64,000 bases of DNA from Hyalella azteca (GCF_000764305.2 NW_025943780.1:1-64000), one strand, 5' to 3'; positions 44,445-59,400 are shown, numbered from the stretch's first letter. Notes: a model not told the origin generated them from the letters alone. Program-made: numbers and translations.

Positions 44445-47400
44445 GTAAGTAGATGAGCCATTGACTCAATGTATTAAATTATTTAACTGTGTTTCAGAGG
44501 TGAACTATTGTGTTTAGGGATGCTCACGGCTGCAAGATAAAGATCTGTCACAAACATAAAGCTGATGATGACGCACGCTAGAACAGAAGGCCGGGTTCTA
44601 CTGTTCCCCCTTTCCAATTATTTTAATCTTGTTTGTTCAGTCTTAAATGTATTATTTGATTAGTATTTAATAATAACCTATGGTACAATTGATAAATTAA
44701 TTTCTAATTCTGAATTGGAAACCAACATCCGAGTGGGTCAGTCGGAAAAAGTGAATTAGATAAGGTATTTTAATAGATTTTTTAATAAAGTTATCCATAA
44801 TTCTAATAATATGACACCATAAGTATGCGGATGTAGTGAATTGTTGAAAAGCAGCTGTCTGAAATAGTTATTTATTTGGTTTTACAGTTCTATAAGCTGC
44901 CGTTGAAAACTACGTAAACGAACTTTTCCATTCACTATACGCTTCTCCTAGGTCGTCTTCGGCTCGTGTTACAACGGTTGGTTAGCCTCGCAAACTAAGC
45001 GGCGTGTCGGTGCATGTTTATAACTCTCACAGTGAAAAAAACATTCACTTCTGCTGACAGTACGACCATTCATGTAACCATAAGATATATTTTGATTCCC
45101 GAACGCAATGACTGATTACAAATCAATATGTCAATAATGCTATGTGAAGGAATTTACTCATTTGAGGCTGTGGTCATTCAGTATGTTATTAAAAAGCAGG
45201 ATCAGTCTAAGCAATGTTCACGCTTGCAACCTTAAAGTTGTCCTTTCTTGGGTGGTTGCAGGCCGCAGCTCTTTAAAAGTTATCGCCCATTCGAGATAGT
45301 TCCACGCTACCGGCAGCGGCACTTGACGCCTAGAGTTGGCTCGCAAACACCCGATGCTCATGATTGTGTTTTGCTTCATAGATTATGCATTGATGCAGCT
45401 AATATCAACCGAATATTGACACGTCAATTAAATTTTCATTGCATTATAGTCCCGTATTAATAAACAGCTTGATTTATATGGGCAATGGTATCAATACCAT
45501 TATGTTGCTACTCCAATATCATCAATGCTGTCCTTATGCAATTCGCTTGATCGCACAGTTTATCTCAATACAACCCCGACCCAGCAGGGCACGTAGACCC
45601 AGTCCCAGTTTAAAGCAACAAAGCCGTCGAACATAAAATTCGGTCAATGCTCCAATTGGTGTTGAAACAATTAGGGAGGAGCTCCCTCCGCTATTTCGGA
45701 CTGTTGTGAACCTTGATTTCTGTGCCCCCGGTGTGGTTCGGCTTGGGAGCGGTTTCAGCTAAACCCGTTTACTATAGCCATGGGGTACGCTAAAAAAATC
45801 GTCACAGCAGATTAATATTACGATTATTTTACATTTTGCATCCTCACCGCAACAGCTGTGCGACCTGCATCCAAAATAAAATTATTGACAATTTTTGTAT
45901 TATGGCTTAAATGACGGCGAGTATGTAATTATGAAGCCATGTGTAATGATTTTTCGGTTGTTTCAACTCATCTCAAAACATATCAAAAGAGGCTTTTTGT
46001 TTGGTGATTGTGCGATTCAATTGCATTTAAGATTTCTTGTAGCCTCCATGCATCTGGGTGTAAACTGAAGCGTTACGTATCTGCAAGCGTTTTTATTTTC
46101 CTGTAAAATACTTGTAGAAAATATGCAGTCCGAAGCGACACGTAAAGTTACACTTAATTTAACTTGCTGAGTCATGCGATTCATGTTATCTTGACTGTTA
46201 GAAAGATTGGATTTTAGCGCTGCATTTGAAGTTCAGAGGTAAATATGGCCTAATACTTGATGCAAACAAGTCTATACTAGCTTTAACGACACTCATGATT
46301 CGTCTTAGTATAACTTTAAAGTTTATGGTGTTTTCTATACCTACGTTTGACGGCGAGTCCGTAAATTTTTACTGGGAAGCTCTCACCTTTGTCGGTCATC
46401 GAGCATCCTTAAACTCATGATATTTCGAGCGCCTTTTTTCCATAAATGAAAAAATGCGCTAAAAACATTTGAACTATGCAGCAGCATATTGGGCAAAAGA
46501 ATTGATTAAAAAAATTTATTCATGGTTCAGTACAGTAAATGCATGGTTTGAAATCCATGAAAAATTGTCGTATACGAACCAATTTTATTATCAAAAAAAA
46601 GCTACCTGGGGATCCTTTCAATGGTGATTTTAACACTTTTATACTTAGTGTTTGCCACTCTAGGTTGCAGTTTACAGTAATTTATTAAAATACAGAGGCC
46701 TGAAACCTAAAACGTGATTGATGCGAGTGGCTTTTTATTGAAGGGCGAGTGTCTTAGCACATCCTCGCATGGCTTGAGCCTTTGAGGTGAAACGCATCGT
46801 CTCTGGCGACAAAAATACTCGAGGCAAACAACTCTAAACTTGATCACGAAACTCATGATTCGTCCTTGTCTAAATTTAAATTTGATGGTGTTTTCCTAAG
46901 CTATGTTTGTTTAGATTTCAGGTTTGTTGTGATTTTCTTGCAAAAAGATTAAAGAATTAGCTCAGTGCTTACTAAAGTGAGTGACAGCGAGCGCATTTTC
47001 TCACGTCCGTCCGTCCGTCACGGACAGACGGACGGACGGACATATGACGAGCACAATAGCGCCTTTTTTCATAATTGAGAAAATGCGCTAAAAGGAGTGG
47101 AATTATGCAATAGCAGCATATTGGGCAAAAGCATTTTGGGTAAAAACGAACCCCTGTGATTTTAATAAATACCAACATCGAGGGGCCCATTCTATGATGA
47201 TTTTACCACTTTTATATTAAGTGTTTGTCACTCATGATTGCATTTTCCGCTAATTTATAAAAATACAGAGGCTTGTTAAACCTAAAATGTGCTTGATGCG
47301 AGTGGCTTTTTATTGAAGGGCGAGTGTCTTAGCACATCCTCGCATGGCTTGAGCCTTTGAGGTGAAACGCATCGTCTCTGGCGACAAACGGGAATTCCCC

Positions 47401-50400
47401 GTCGCGTTCTCAACAAATGTCATTTTCCACAAATTTTTCGTTTCCTTCTTGCAAATCTTACCTCGCCGGGAAATTTTCACGGAGCTAAGAAGCTTTAGTG
47501 TTCGTATCTTCCATCACCTGGGGATTATTATTATGTTGATTAAACTTTCCGGGACTTGTTTACGCGTCATAAGGATTTCCGCCTCTTCGTTGATTCTGTA
47601 GGCACGTACGTATAGTCGCTTGCAATTGCTAATACATAAAGGCTTTGTTCTTGACGTGCAGGGCCTATACTTTCAAAAAAAGTTAAGAGATCGTAAGTTC
47701 ATCAGCCAATCATTGACGGCCTTTCAAGCAAAATCCACCAATCATAGACAAGAAAATAGAGCGTCAGTACTAACGTTCACTTAGCGAATTTTGAAAGTAT
47801 GGCCCCAGGAATACAATCTTAACCGTCCACAATGTTAATGCATGAGATTCTCATACCATGCGTTTGTCTTGGTGTGAACATGCAGTTATCATCACTATAT
47901 ATTTCCCAATTTATTGTCTTCACTATATAAATTTGAAAAATTCGCTATCATGGATGATTTTCTTATGCCTTGGAATTGATATTAATGTGATCGATTTTAA
48001 CTTTGTAAAATTTGTTTCGCGATCCGGAATGTATCCTATCGCAATTATAATTCAACATATTGCACTCACATATATTTTACTTCAATATTTTTCAAACTGA
48101 TTGTGCTGTCAGGTATATGTATGCTTAAGCTATTACATGGAGAAATTACTGCGTATTTTCGGTGTTCCTGGTTTAATTTGTTCACGTGTGATACGAGGCT
48201 GTTATCGCGTCAAGAGTCGAGAGCGTTATCATGTACGAGTATTGGAGTCTTGCGCACACCTGCTTGACGAGTAGGTAGGGAAGAGCCAGAATCTCTTATA
48301 TTTTTTTTTACAATTCATCTACTTCTGAGTCAGGAGATCACTTATAGATTTGATATGAATTGTGCTTTCTACGCACATAGCACAATTCAGCGTGATGGTT
48401 CGCATGATTGATGAGCTCATGTGAGTTGGTAATCCAGTTTTTGATGGCTTAATTCCTGTATTCATCTCTTTTCATAGCCGACAAAAACTTGAGCATAATC
48501 TTGTAATCAACCCTTTCCATTTAGGCCGGTAAGTCTTGCTATGTTTGTCAACGTTGAGGCTTCCTAGTACAGAAACTGTTTATTCGCGTATGCAGAATTG
48601 AAAATCTTTTTTATTTGCATACAGGAAATATTTTCATCCTTGACTCGCATTCGTCGCACTGATGTTAGTGAGCGCGTTTAGTCTGGAAATGCTCAACTGC
48701 GTCGCGCGGTAACTTTTTTAATAGCTCATCCATTTGTGCATTCGTTCTGTTGGGAATTCACGCTCTGTAATTCACGCTTACGGAATTAGTGCGATCCCAA
48801 CTCGCTACGTTCTGTGTTGTGAGCAATTCTCTGCTGCGTCATTAAGAGCGCAGCAGGTTGCGAAATCGTGAGCGTTTTACGTCATCGTGACGTAGTGTCG
48901 CGGCCTTGCCTGCGTGGCATTAAGGATACGGTCCTATCAACTCAGCAGAAACTTTACCGTCCGTCGGAAGTTCTGAACGATCGAAACTCGCGAGGCCGGA
49001 TCCTAAACATCCTGTTGTTCTGCAATTGGGTCCTTATTACGATAGCTCAAATCGGACTGCAATCTCGGCAAGCGCATGGTTTTGTTATTGTTTTATATAC
49101 AGACAATAGTGTGCTGAAGTTTCTTTTATTGTTCGTGATATTGTGAAAATTCGTTGTGATTAATAAATAATTAGTGTTTGGTCGACTTAGTGTCACCTTG
49201 GACATAACCGTCCTGAGATGTGGAAAAACACGCGGGATTCTAGTTATATTTTATGAAGTCAATCTTTTCAGAGGCAGACTTCCTCCGGTTGTGTTTTTTT
49301 TTCCGGTTGATGAAACGCGATATCGCTCAAGGTTTCCGCGGTGCGTAAAAAATTGCATTAGAGATAAATGTTTTTTTAACCATTATGCTATACAAGAAAT
49401 CACTTGGAGATGAAGTTTCCCGAATAAATTAGGTCAGGCGTGTCTGAACCGGCGAAGTAGTGATTGAGCTACTATCTACTCTGTGGAAATACCTGAAGAT
49501 AAACACTGAACCTTTATAGCTCGCCCCCACCGATTATCAGTTGTATCATGCCGCTAAGTGGAAAATGATAGCATAATGAATGGACGGTGTCCGGTGCGGT
49601 GAAATTGCTTTCTGTGAAATAATAACTAGGGTTACTTACCAATTAATAAAACGGATTAATAACCTTGAATTTTATTATCTTTTAACATGATTGGTTTATT
49701 CAATTCAAATATAAGATGAATATTAAAAACGTGATTTGCAAATAAATATTGATCCTTGCTATCTCAATAATGATGTGTAACGCAAAATTATCTTGTTAAC
49801 TAAACTCAATTTTAGATTACACGTGGCGCACTTGTAAATATTATTTATTTGTATTTTTTCATTCTTCATTTATAAATATAGAGAAAAAAATTCCATCAAC
49901 TGATATGAAAAAGTAGAGGAAACTCACTTTAATTAAATATTCCTAATATATAGAACGACAGCGACAAGCCGGAATGCTTGAGCTAAAACAGTAGTTTGGC
50001 TTGAATAAGCTGTCTTTTTTCATGCTTAATTAACCTATAATAATAACAGTAACTACACCGTGAAAATTTACTCTTAAATAACGTTACTCTGTGGCCTACA
50101 AAATATTTCTGACATTAGCCCACTGAAAAGAAGATTTATGTGTGCGCCTCTGTATTATATTCACACAGCTTCATATATACGTACATGGTAGCCAACAGCT
50201 CGACAACCATTGCATCTGAACCCTTATACTCGTATCCTGCTCGTTTATGATTGGCATTCATTGAACCCCCTCTCCCCATTCTCCACTCTCACTTGCATAC
50301 TCCACCATCTAATGTGTGAACAGGTGTTGATGGTAAATGTCACACACAACACACACACAATGTCACCCCTACAATCCTGGGGCCATACTTTCAAAACTCG

Positions 50401-53400
50401 CTAAGTTAACGTAAGTACTTACGCTCTATGTTCTTGTCTATGATTGGTGGATTTTGCTTGAAAGGCCGTCAATGATTGGCTGATGAACATATGATCTCTT
50501 AACTTTTTTGAAAGTTTAGCCCCAGGACATCGGCTGAAAGACTTTGTTTCATGTGCATATTCACGAATTTCAAACATGAATATTAGCAGCTGTAACTACT
50601 CACTACCATATCTTACCTGAACTTGCATGAATGTGTGAATGACATAGAATAAATAATACTTGGAGTTCTTGGAAGGTTTTTAACATTATCGTTGACTCAC
50701 CTTGATGACGAAGCTTTATGAAATCTTCATCTGTTCCAAACTTGAGCCAATGTAATCGTCTCTTCTTGCAGTCAACTCGCTACAACATCAATAATTCTAT
50801 AGGATATTGCATAAATTAAGAATAAAAGTGCGACAATGGGATCACCAACTTGCTCTACTATCTTTTATTACGGGAACGATTAATCGAACACGGATCCTAA
50901 GACCAGTCTTGGCATCATTAAATATCTCTGTTCAGCTGCTAGAGGCATGCTTCCAAGGCTGTTCAGTGCACCTTCTATAGGTTGCTCTATACAAAAGATT
51001 TCGTACGAAGTGAGAAAACTCTAGACTCAAAAGTTAGGTCTCCGAGTGATGTATTGCACGCCAAAGTGACGTTAAGCAGAATGTTATTCAAACTACATGA
51101 ATCGTTGCACTCGATTACTACAAGTTATTAGTCAGCTCTATTGAATTGCAGTGACAGCAGCTAAGCAAATTTTTTCATGCCATGGAACAAATTAGTATTG
51201 AATCGATATTTAAATGTATAGTCAAGTATGAAACCTCCATGAATTGGGCTTACAAATACAATATTAATGAGCAGTCCTGAGAGGAAAAACGACTTAAATT
51301 AAAGGCTCGATATATAACTAGGAGAACCCGAGTGAAAAACCTGTCCCTCAGATGAAAGCTGCGACGTAACTTGACGCGAGTTGAAACCGATATCGGCGGC
51401 ACTCAAGTCTGCGAAGCCGTTCTGATGCAAATGTCAAGGCTCGTTCATCCGTTTATTAATTACCTCTCAAATAACGGTGCATGCAATGTGCTGCAAGACT
51501 TTGCACCTCGTCACGCGAAACTGTGGTTACGTCTTTGCCAAAAAGCAATAACTATACTCTTAATCCGGTACTTATTATAAATAAGTACCTGAAATTAACA
51601 TGAGAAAGTTTTGCAGGCAGAAATTTTTACATTATTAGTTCAATTTTCTCGTAATAAACTAATGCAGCAGTTCTTCGTGACTTCCATCCATGATAGTATT
51701 TTTTGCAGGAGCTGTAAAACTCCAACAATCGTGTGCATTGTTATGCATTGATATCTACTTCCATAATGTTCAATAAGCAAACTTTAATGCTCGAAGGGCA
51801 GTGTATAATGCGATCGAGAAACTAATTTCCTGCTCAGGGATGTCCCTGTATTCTGTGCCATTGTGAATGTGGTGCCGGTGAACATAAAGCAGCAGCAACA
51901 GCTGCGTATGTGGCATTGAAGTTGAGTACAGTACAGGACGACTCGCATACGACTGGTCATTGTGCTGTCATTGTCTGTGCTCTATATTCTGTACTTGCAT
52001 TTCTTGTTCGAAGAGGAAAATATGGTCTGTGTGTGATTTAATAAACGGATGAGAAGGAGCGTTGCCTGCATAAATATACGAAGAATTGTCTATTGGATTT
52101 GAACGTGAATCATGTACCTGTGAATGTTTATTAAATCCATTATTTTTGTCTCTCATTCAAAACCAAGCATGAATTTAGTGCCTGCAAACTGGGTAAATTT
52201 ACTCAATTCACTCAAGTACACTATTGGCTAGCTGGCACTTCATTCCATAGTTGAGCCTATGACCATTTTTTGCCACAGCGTCAGAGGATAGATGCACATG
52301 CAGAGAGCTTTTGTTCGGTGCATTGACCCTTGGATACTCAGTGAGCGTCCGGTGCTAAACGTGAATCTCTGCCGGCACTGAATCTCTGCTGTTGTTGCGT
52401 GACTGAACAAGAAAAGGCATCTCAGGATCAGCGCTGCTACCAGCAAAAATATTTTTCAAATATTTCCTTATAATACCTGCAGATTCATCTTGAAGTACAA
52501 TCTTCAGATTCTTCTTGAAGTACAGATTCATCTTCTGAGTACACCTTCATGTCTTCAAATTTTTCAATTATAGTTAAAATATTTACCAATCAGTGTATGG
52601 ACGTTTGTTTTGCTTTATTTTCATATAATGCTTGGACATAGCTGATTGTGAAGGCATCGTGTCGCGTCGTCGTTGGCGTGAACGATTTCGAGCATATATT
52701 CGTATTCACTACAATTCTTGTCCTCAATACAGCATATAATGTGCACGTCGGCGTGAAGGCATTACTTGGCGAAAACGATGTTGATATTAATGGGTATTTA
52801 GCAATCACAGTATTGAACTGAAGCGTCGTGATGTTCAGCTGGTGCTATTTTAATCCATCGGATCTCGCTATGCGCACCGAGTGCCAAGGTCGCGTGTTGC
52901 GATCATTTTTCGAATCACGTGTGGCGATGTACGCTGTAGAGTGTAAAGTCCGGGGGCCATACTTTGAAAATGTTAAGAGATCGTAAGTTCATCAGCCAAT
53001 CATTGACGGCCTTTCAAGCAAAATCCACCAATCATAGACAAGAAAATAGAGCGTAAGTACTTACGTTCACTTAGTGAGTTTTGAATGTATGGCCCGGGAA
53101 GCGCTTAGGCCTATCACTAGTCGTTTTATTAACTCGAGAGAGGGAAGAATTTATCATATGCGATGTGAAGCGCCGTCGGGAATCTCATTAAATTATTTCA
53201 GCTACGGCGTCATCACATTTAATTTTTAAAATGTATGTGAGATTACAGGTTTTGGCCGATATTGTTGACTAAACACGGAAGATGCATAAGCAAGATTCTG
53301 ATGAACTCTTTTTCAAATAAAATGATAGATTATCAGCATTCGTGCATTTCTTGATGATATCCTTCGATACTCAGAAGGAGATGAAATCATCTTAAATATC

Positions 53401-56400
53401 TTTTAAATCATAACGCTTTCCTTATTTGATTTCAGTTATATTCACAGTCAGATTTTATGGAAGCTCTTCAGTATAAGTTTAATGGATATTTTACACTATT
53501 TATATCAACGACGTATGTAATATGGCATCATTGCAGTTTTTATAGCATGACAAGTGTTCATGACCTTGGTTCGTTCATGTACTACGATCCGCGCTGTACA
53601 CGCGTTTCTAAGAACAAACTCGCACGCAGGCTAGAGATCACGATCACATTTTAGCGCTTTCTCTTCCTCCTTACTGTAATTCCTACCACTCGTTTCAGTG
53701 GTGTATATAACTGAACGTTTTCTTTGATTTTAGATTGGTTATTGGTATTGGTAGATTTAGATTATTTATTGGTATTCCTCATAAAGAACTGTTAGTACAC
53801 CAGCCTTGATTTTTAGCACAATATAACGTAACGTTACTCTAAAGTCTAAAGTATAATGTAACCCACTACTCGAATAGAATAGCTACTAAACTAACTATCA
53901 TAATAAGGTTTTTAAATGGCCAAGGATCACTATTAATGGTTGGTCTATGATATGTGAATAATATTTAAGATGAGACATCTGTCTTTGCTATATATTATCG
54001 CTCAATGTGTCATATAATCACGAAGTTCACTTTAATGTGGAACACAAGTGCTTGCTAGGTCATTCGCTGTGCACGTGACAGCGTTTTCGCTGTGGAGGTT
54101 GGCTGGGTTGGGGTTCTTGTTTATAAACTGACGGGGAAGCAAGGCGTCTTATCAGGACTTATCTTGTTAACAAACGTACAATCCAAAACCCGCATACGTT
54201 AATTGGCCTCATTTTTCAAAGAAAAACTGACGGGAACGTGCACAAAGTTTATAACTTTATAAACTGACGGGGAAGCAAGGCGTCTTATAAGGACTTGGCT
54301 TGTTACCAAACGTACAATCCAAAACCCGCATACGTTAATTGGCCTCATTTTTCAAAGAAAAACTGACGGGAACGGGCATAAAGTTTATAAGTATATAAAC
54401 TGACGGGGAAGCAAGGCGTCTTATCATTACTTGGCTTGTTACCAAACGCGCAATCCAAAACCCGTATACGTTAATTGATCTCACTTTTTAAAGAGATTTG
54501 TCTATTGGTTGGCCGCAGTTCGTTTTAGCTGCTTACAATTTTCACTTCTTGAATGGGTTTCCTTGTTAAACTTCGTAGAAGGAAATCGAATTTAAATTTC
54601 ATCCTATTTATAATGAAGCTCTAATGCACCTTCATCAATAAACTGTTAAGTTATTGTTTACTTACGAAAAAATTTCCAGCAAATTGACGATTTTTATGAG
54701 GTATTATGAAAACGTCACTTTTTTATTTTAAAGTATTCATATATTATCAACGGCGTACAAACCGCAAGCGTAAAAGCTCGTAACATTTGCGCTTAGGTAT
54801 AATGGAATATTCAGATGCCTCACAAACATCTATTTCGAACTTATCTTTTCCTCTGAAGTTCCGTTGAAGTTACACCTGCTGCCGTGAGGGGTGATAAGGA
54901 AGAAGTTGTTTTGACTTCGCGGCTCTGCTAGACGCCTGCAATGTCTCTGTAAAGGTCAGGTGACCGAGACTGCACATCAGTGGGGATGGATTAAGTGTCT
55001 CTGGAGACCGCCGCTTGCTGCGGCCTGGTCTCAGACTTGTCTCTGTTACAAAACTGCCTTCAATATGTATTATTAATCTTTTTTTTATTTTTTTTTGGGA
55101 GGGGGGTTTTTTTTTGCATTTTTTTTTGCGCCGTGCTCTCTCGTTTTTTTCTCTCTGTGGCATTTTTTAGAGCGCCACTTTTTCTGTGCTTTTTGCTGTT
55201 TTTTATATGTGTATGTGGGTGGTTTCGAGTTCTTCTGATTGTGTTTTTTTTTTTTTTATTTGTGGTTTTGGTTTTCGTTACTGGTTTTATTTTTGTATTT
55301 TGACCATCTTCGTTTTTGTTTATTTTTTTTTGTTGTTGTTTTTGTTTTTATTTGCTATGTGGGGTAGTAGCTGCTCGCTGCTGGGTGTTTTCTTATTAAG
55401 TTTTTAGAAATTTTCCTTGCGTTTTTTTTAGTAATTCCACATCCTGCTCTTCTATTCCTGTTGAGTTGCTTTTCTGTTCCTCACTAAGTAAGAGGAAGAA
55501 TTAATTATTGACAAAAGACCTGCAGAATAGCTAACCTCCTCAAGAGTCTGTGTTCAAAGAAAGATTTATTCCTTTATCTCTCAATGAACCTCAAACTTGC
55601 GGGGAAACCAATCGCTCCTGATCACTGCCAAGGCACTTGACGCTTCAACTTAATCCTGCAGCAAACGGTACAAGTTTCTTCTCAAATGACGGGAAGGCTT
55701 CTTGTGGAAATTCAAGGAAATTGATTCTTGTTCGGCACACAATCGGACAATCCGTGTGAATTACCTATAAATTGAATGGGCGAGATCGACTGATATCTGC
55801 GAATGCTCATACTTCAGAATACGGGGCAACTACATATGTATGTATCAAATAATTTCATGCAGGCTCTCCTACGAATGCTGCAGAACGTCGAGTAAAAACA
55901 GATGACCGGTCACAATAACTTCAACTCCTAACAATTCAATCAATTCCCTTATTATTTGCAATTCATATTGATAATTTTCTTCAATTTATTAACGCAGCTA
56001 TTTTGGCGAGCTCATCTGATCTCTGTTGTACATCCCTCCAGTAACGTTGCGTATTTCTCTACCGTGTGTGCACATTACGCACGTACACGTATTACGCGCC
56101 GGTAAACAAAGATCTCTCGTACGTGCTCTGGAGTTGGGCAGAGTTGGAGAAGAGGCGCAGGGCTGGTGTTGGGGGAAGTAGGAGAGAAGGCGCAAAGCTG
56201 GAGTGGAGGAGGATGGAGCCAGAGGGCGCAGGGCTACAGTTAAGGAGAATGGGAGAGGAGGTGTATGGCTGGTGTTGGGGAGAAGAGGTGCAGACACATG
56301 GCTGGGTTGTGGAGAGTTAAACAAGAGCCTCAGGAGCTTTAGCTGTGGAAAATAGTAAAAGAGGCGCAGGGCGTTAGTTTACGTGAAGACATGAGGCGCA

Positions 56401-59400
56401 AGGCTGGGGTTGGGGTAGGAAAACATAGGACGAAGGGCTGGAGTTGGAGAGATGACAAGGGGCTCGGTATTGATCGGTCATGGCGTTTCTCCCAACCCTC
56501 AGCTTCTTGTAGGGACTGAGGCCTAACCTTGCCTGCCCTGCCGGGGTCGAGGGGAAAAAACCCTGCTTGCCTTGCCCAAGGTGAGGGTATAAACCTGGCG
56601 TCCGGTGCTTGGGGAGAGGGAACATACATGCCTGCCACTCCGAGGTGAGAGTGAACAAACAATGAGTGTTGACCGAGGAAGGATGGACCAAACAATGCCT
56701 GCCTTGCTAATGTAGTTGGGAACCAACTGCTTACCTTGCCAATTGGAAGGTGTCACATCGAATGCTACCGGCCATGTCAAGGAAAAGGGATCAAATCCGC
56801 GCCTGAGTTGTGGAAGAAGGACAGAACTCTGCTTATTTCGCCGAGGGAAATGAGAACAAACCTTGCATGCTTTGTGACGCTGCCCCACCAAACGGCATGT
56901 GTGGTGACTCTGTCTCACTTCTACTGATGACCATTTGCATTGAGTGATGAATCTGATCCACCATCCGTTGATATGGTTGAGCTGTCTGGCCATGTGTGAA
57001 ATGTGGTGCAGTATAAGTAACTTGATCCCTGCATTCCTTGCATGCGCATAATCTTGTTGCTGATAAGTTATCGGCCACAATTGATTTGGTATCGTCCACA
57101 ACTTATGTAGGCATTCAAGTCAGCCTGTTTTCGTATCAAAACTAATGTAAGAAGCCCAAGAATCTCCTGTCTTAGAAACTCTGTTGATACACTGAAGAGA
57201 GACGAAATTGGATTGGAGAGCTGTCGAGAATAACATCTAAAGAACGATAAACATAAACGTTCAACAGTGCTGTCGAGGGAGTTTTTTGTCTGTGCGTCAT
57301 CGCGGAACACGAAACCTTGCGATGCTGTTTCAACAGCTTACATTTCGTGATTGGTTTTTCTGCATAGCTGTGAATAAATTTAGCAAAATTGGATAAGCAT
57401 CAAATATTAATTCGAATAGAAGAAATGCATTTATGCCCGAGTGCAAAAATAACTGAATGACATGTGTTTGTTTGAGGCCAAACTAAACATTAATGAAGAA
57501 TTACATTGAGGTCATTTGAAGCCGAGGGAGATTTCCATAGAAGAATATAAGGCGACATGCAAGAAGAAAAAAAAAACAATATTCTGAAACTATAAAACTT
57601 GCTGTGGTTGTAAGATTGCAGTGAAGATCGTCAAAAATTGATGACGATTATCAGTAGGCTACTTATCATTAGGTTTATTTTTTATCTGAATGACTTGCAA
57701 CCCCGTATCTTCTATTGTCATGAACCGCGCATATTCTCGGGCATCAGGAAACAAAGCGATGGTTTTGACTGAGCCACGTGATGGCCTTTATTTTCCTGAC
57801 GCTGATACGAGTAAAATACGAGTACGTGTGATAGTGTGTAACTTTATAACGACTCACCGAATACGAGTACGTGTGATAGTGTGTAACTTTATAACGACTC
57901 ACCGAATACCAGTACGTGTGATAGTGGGTAACCTGATAACGACTGTCTCTGTTGTTTCCACACAGTCTATATGCTTTTTATTATGTCGATGCTTTTTAGC
58001 ATGGCAATTACTTTGCTAATTGTTTAAATTATGCATCACTCATAAATGGTACTGATCAATTCTCATTATTGGGTTTATTCATATTTGATCAAAACAAAAT
58101 ATGAATAAAGTGTGGCGAATTGACTTGCTCAATTTACACATCGCAACAAAGTACATAGAATTACAATTTATGTTACCAGATTACTTTAGAGGATAGTTAT
58201 AGGTAATGGTTTGTGTTTTCGTGCCTCGATTGGATCGCAGTAAATTTATTATTATAAAGTATTATTTAGTATAAAGTAAAGTATTAAGTATTATTATGGT
58301 ACTTAAGTATAAAGTATTATTTATTATCATAAAGTAAGTACCATGCTATTTAAAGTAAATATTATGGCTAAGTGAGGGTGTCAAGATTCAAGAAATATTT
58401 CCTTATTTATTTTCGGAAGGAACTTGAAAATGAAAAAGGTCACCTTTTAATATTACTATTAAAATTTAACAACGGATTCCTGGACACTGCAACAATGTAA
58501 TAAATAAACAAAATTATTTTATAAAGTAAAACAAAAAATTTGTCGCGACACAGATATGGTTTATGATATAAATTTTATTTCGAAAACTAAACCATTTTAT
58601 TTGGCAGTGCAGAATTGTATTTATAAAATTTTTGGAGAACTCCTGGTCTTCAAAATAATAAGAACGAAGGCTTTCTTTCTGCGGCCCGTCTTGCAAGTTG
58701 GGTTTCAGACGCCATTACTCCTCTTCCCTCATCGCGATCGTTACAAAGAATTAATTTATAACCAATTGGTCGAAATTATTTATCAGGGGCCATACTTTCA
58801 AAACTGGCTAAGTGAACGTAAGTACTTACGCTCTATTTTCTTGTCTATGATTGGTGGATTTTGCTTGAAAGGCCGCCAAAGATTGGCTGATGAACTTACG
58901 ATCTCTTAACTTTTTTTAGAGTATGGGCCCATAGCTCCGCGTTACGATGTCAATTCTGTTGCTTTTGGAGGCAGGTATAATCATGCCGTAGTAATTTCCT
59001 CGTATGTTATACATCTGGCGGATGTAATTAGTTTTATAGATCTCAAGATTAAGCTAATTATTGTAATCACAGATAAATTGAGAAGCTAAAATTCTTAGCA
59101 AGGTTAATATTTTTCCAGCGCGCTGGACGAATTTTTCGCTTACAATTAGCGTGTTCACAAAAACATGGGAAGCTGTAATTCAAAGAAGGGTCAAGGTTTT
59201 TGGGGGCAATTTAAACAAATAAGAAATGGAAATAAACTGCATCGTCGTGTGGGAAATGCGCTATTTTCCGAGGCAATGAACGGTTGAAAAATCAGTGAAA
59301 ATTTGTAAATTTTACGGAAAATAGTTCTGTAAACGGCATGCGTTTCGAATGCAATATTTTTTACGTTTTTATTGAACGGCAGTCGCATGGTCAGATGATG

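Larger units (their letters stand above)
46262..47388. repeat. Tandem segmental duplication, unit ~560-575 bp
   Basis: ACTCATGATTCGTC occurs at 46291 and 46851. ATGCGAGTGGCTTTTTATTG, GGGCGAGTGTCTTAGCACAT and AACGCATCGTCTCTGGCGAC occur near 46721-46810 and again near 47296-47386, almost identical. The right unit holds a full family-A element (46958-47094), the left only a 38-base remnant (46427-46464). Confidence 0.85.

Noticed and set aside
54995..55407. Phe/Leu-rich frames suggesting a membrane protein
   Set aside because: The DNA is a T-run tract; hydrophobicity follows from TTT/CTT codons only.
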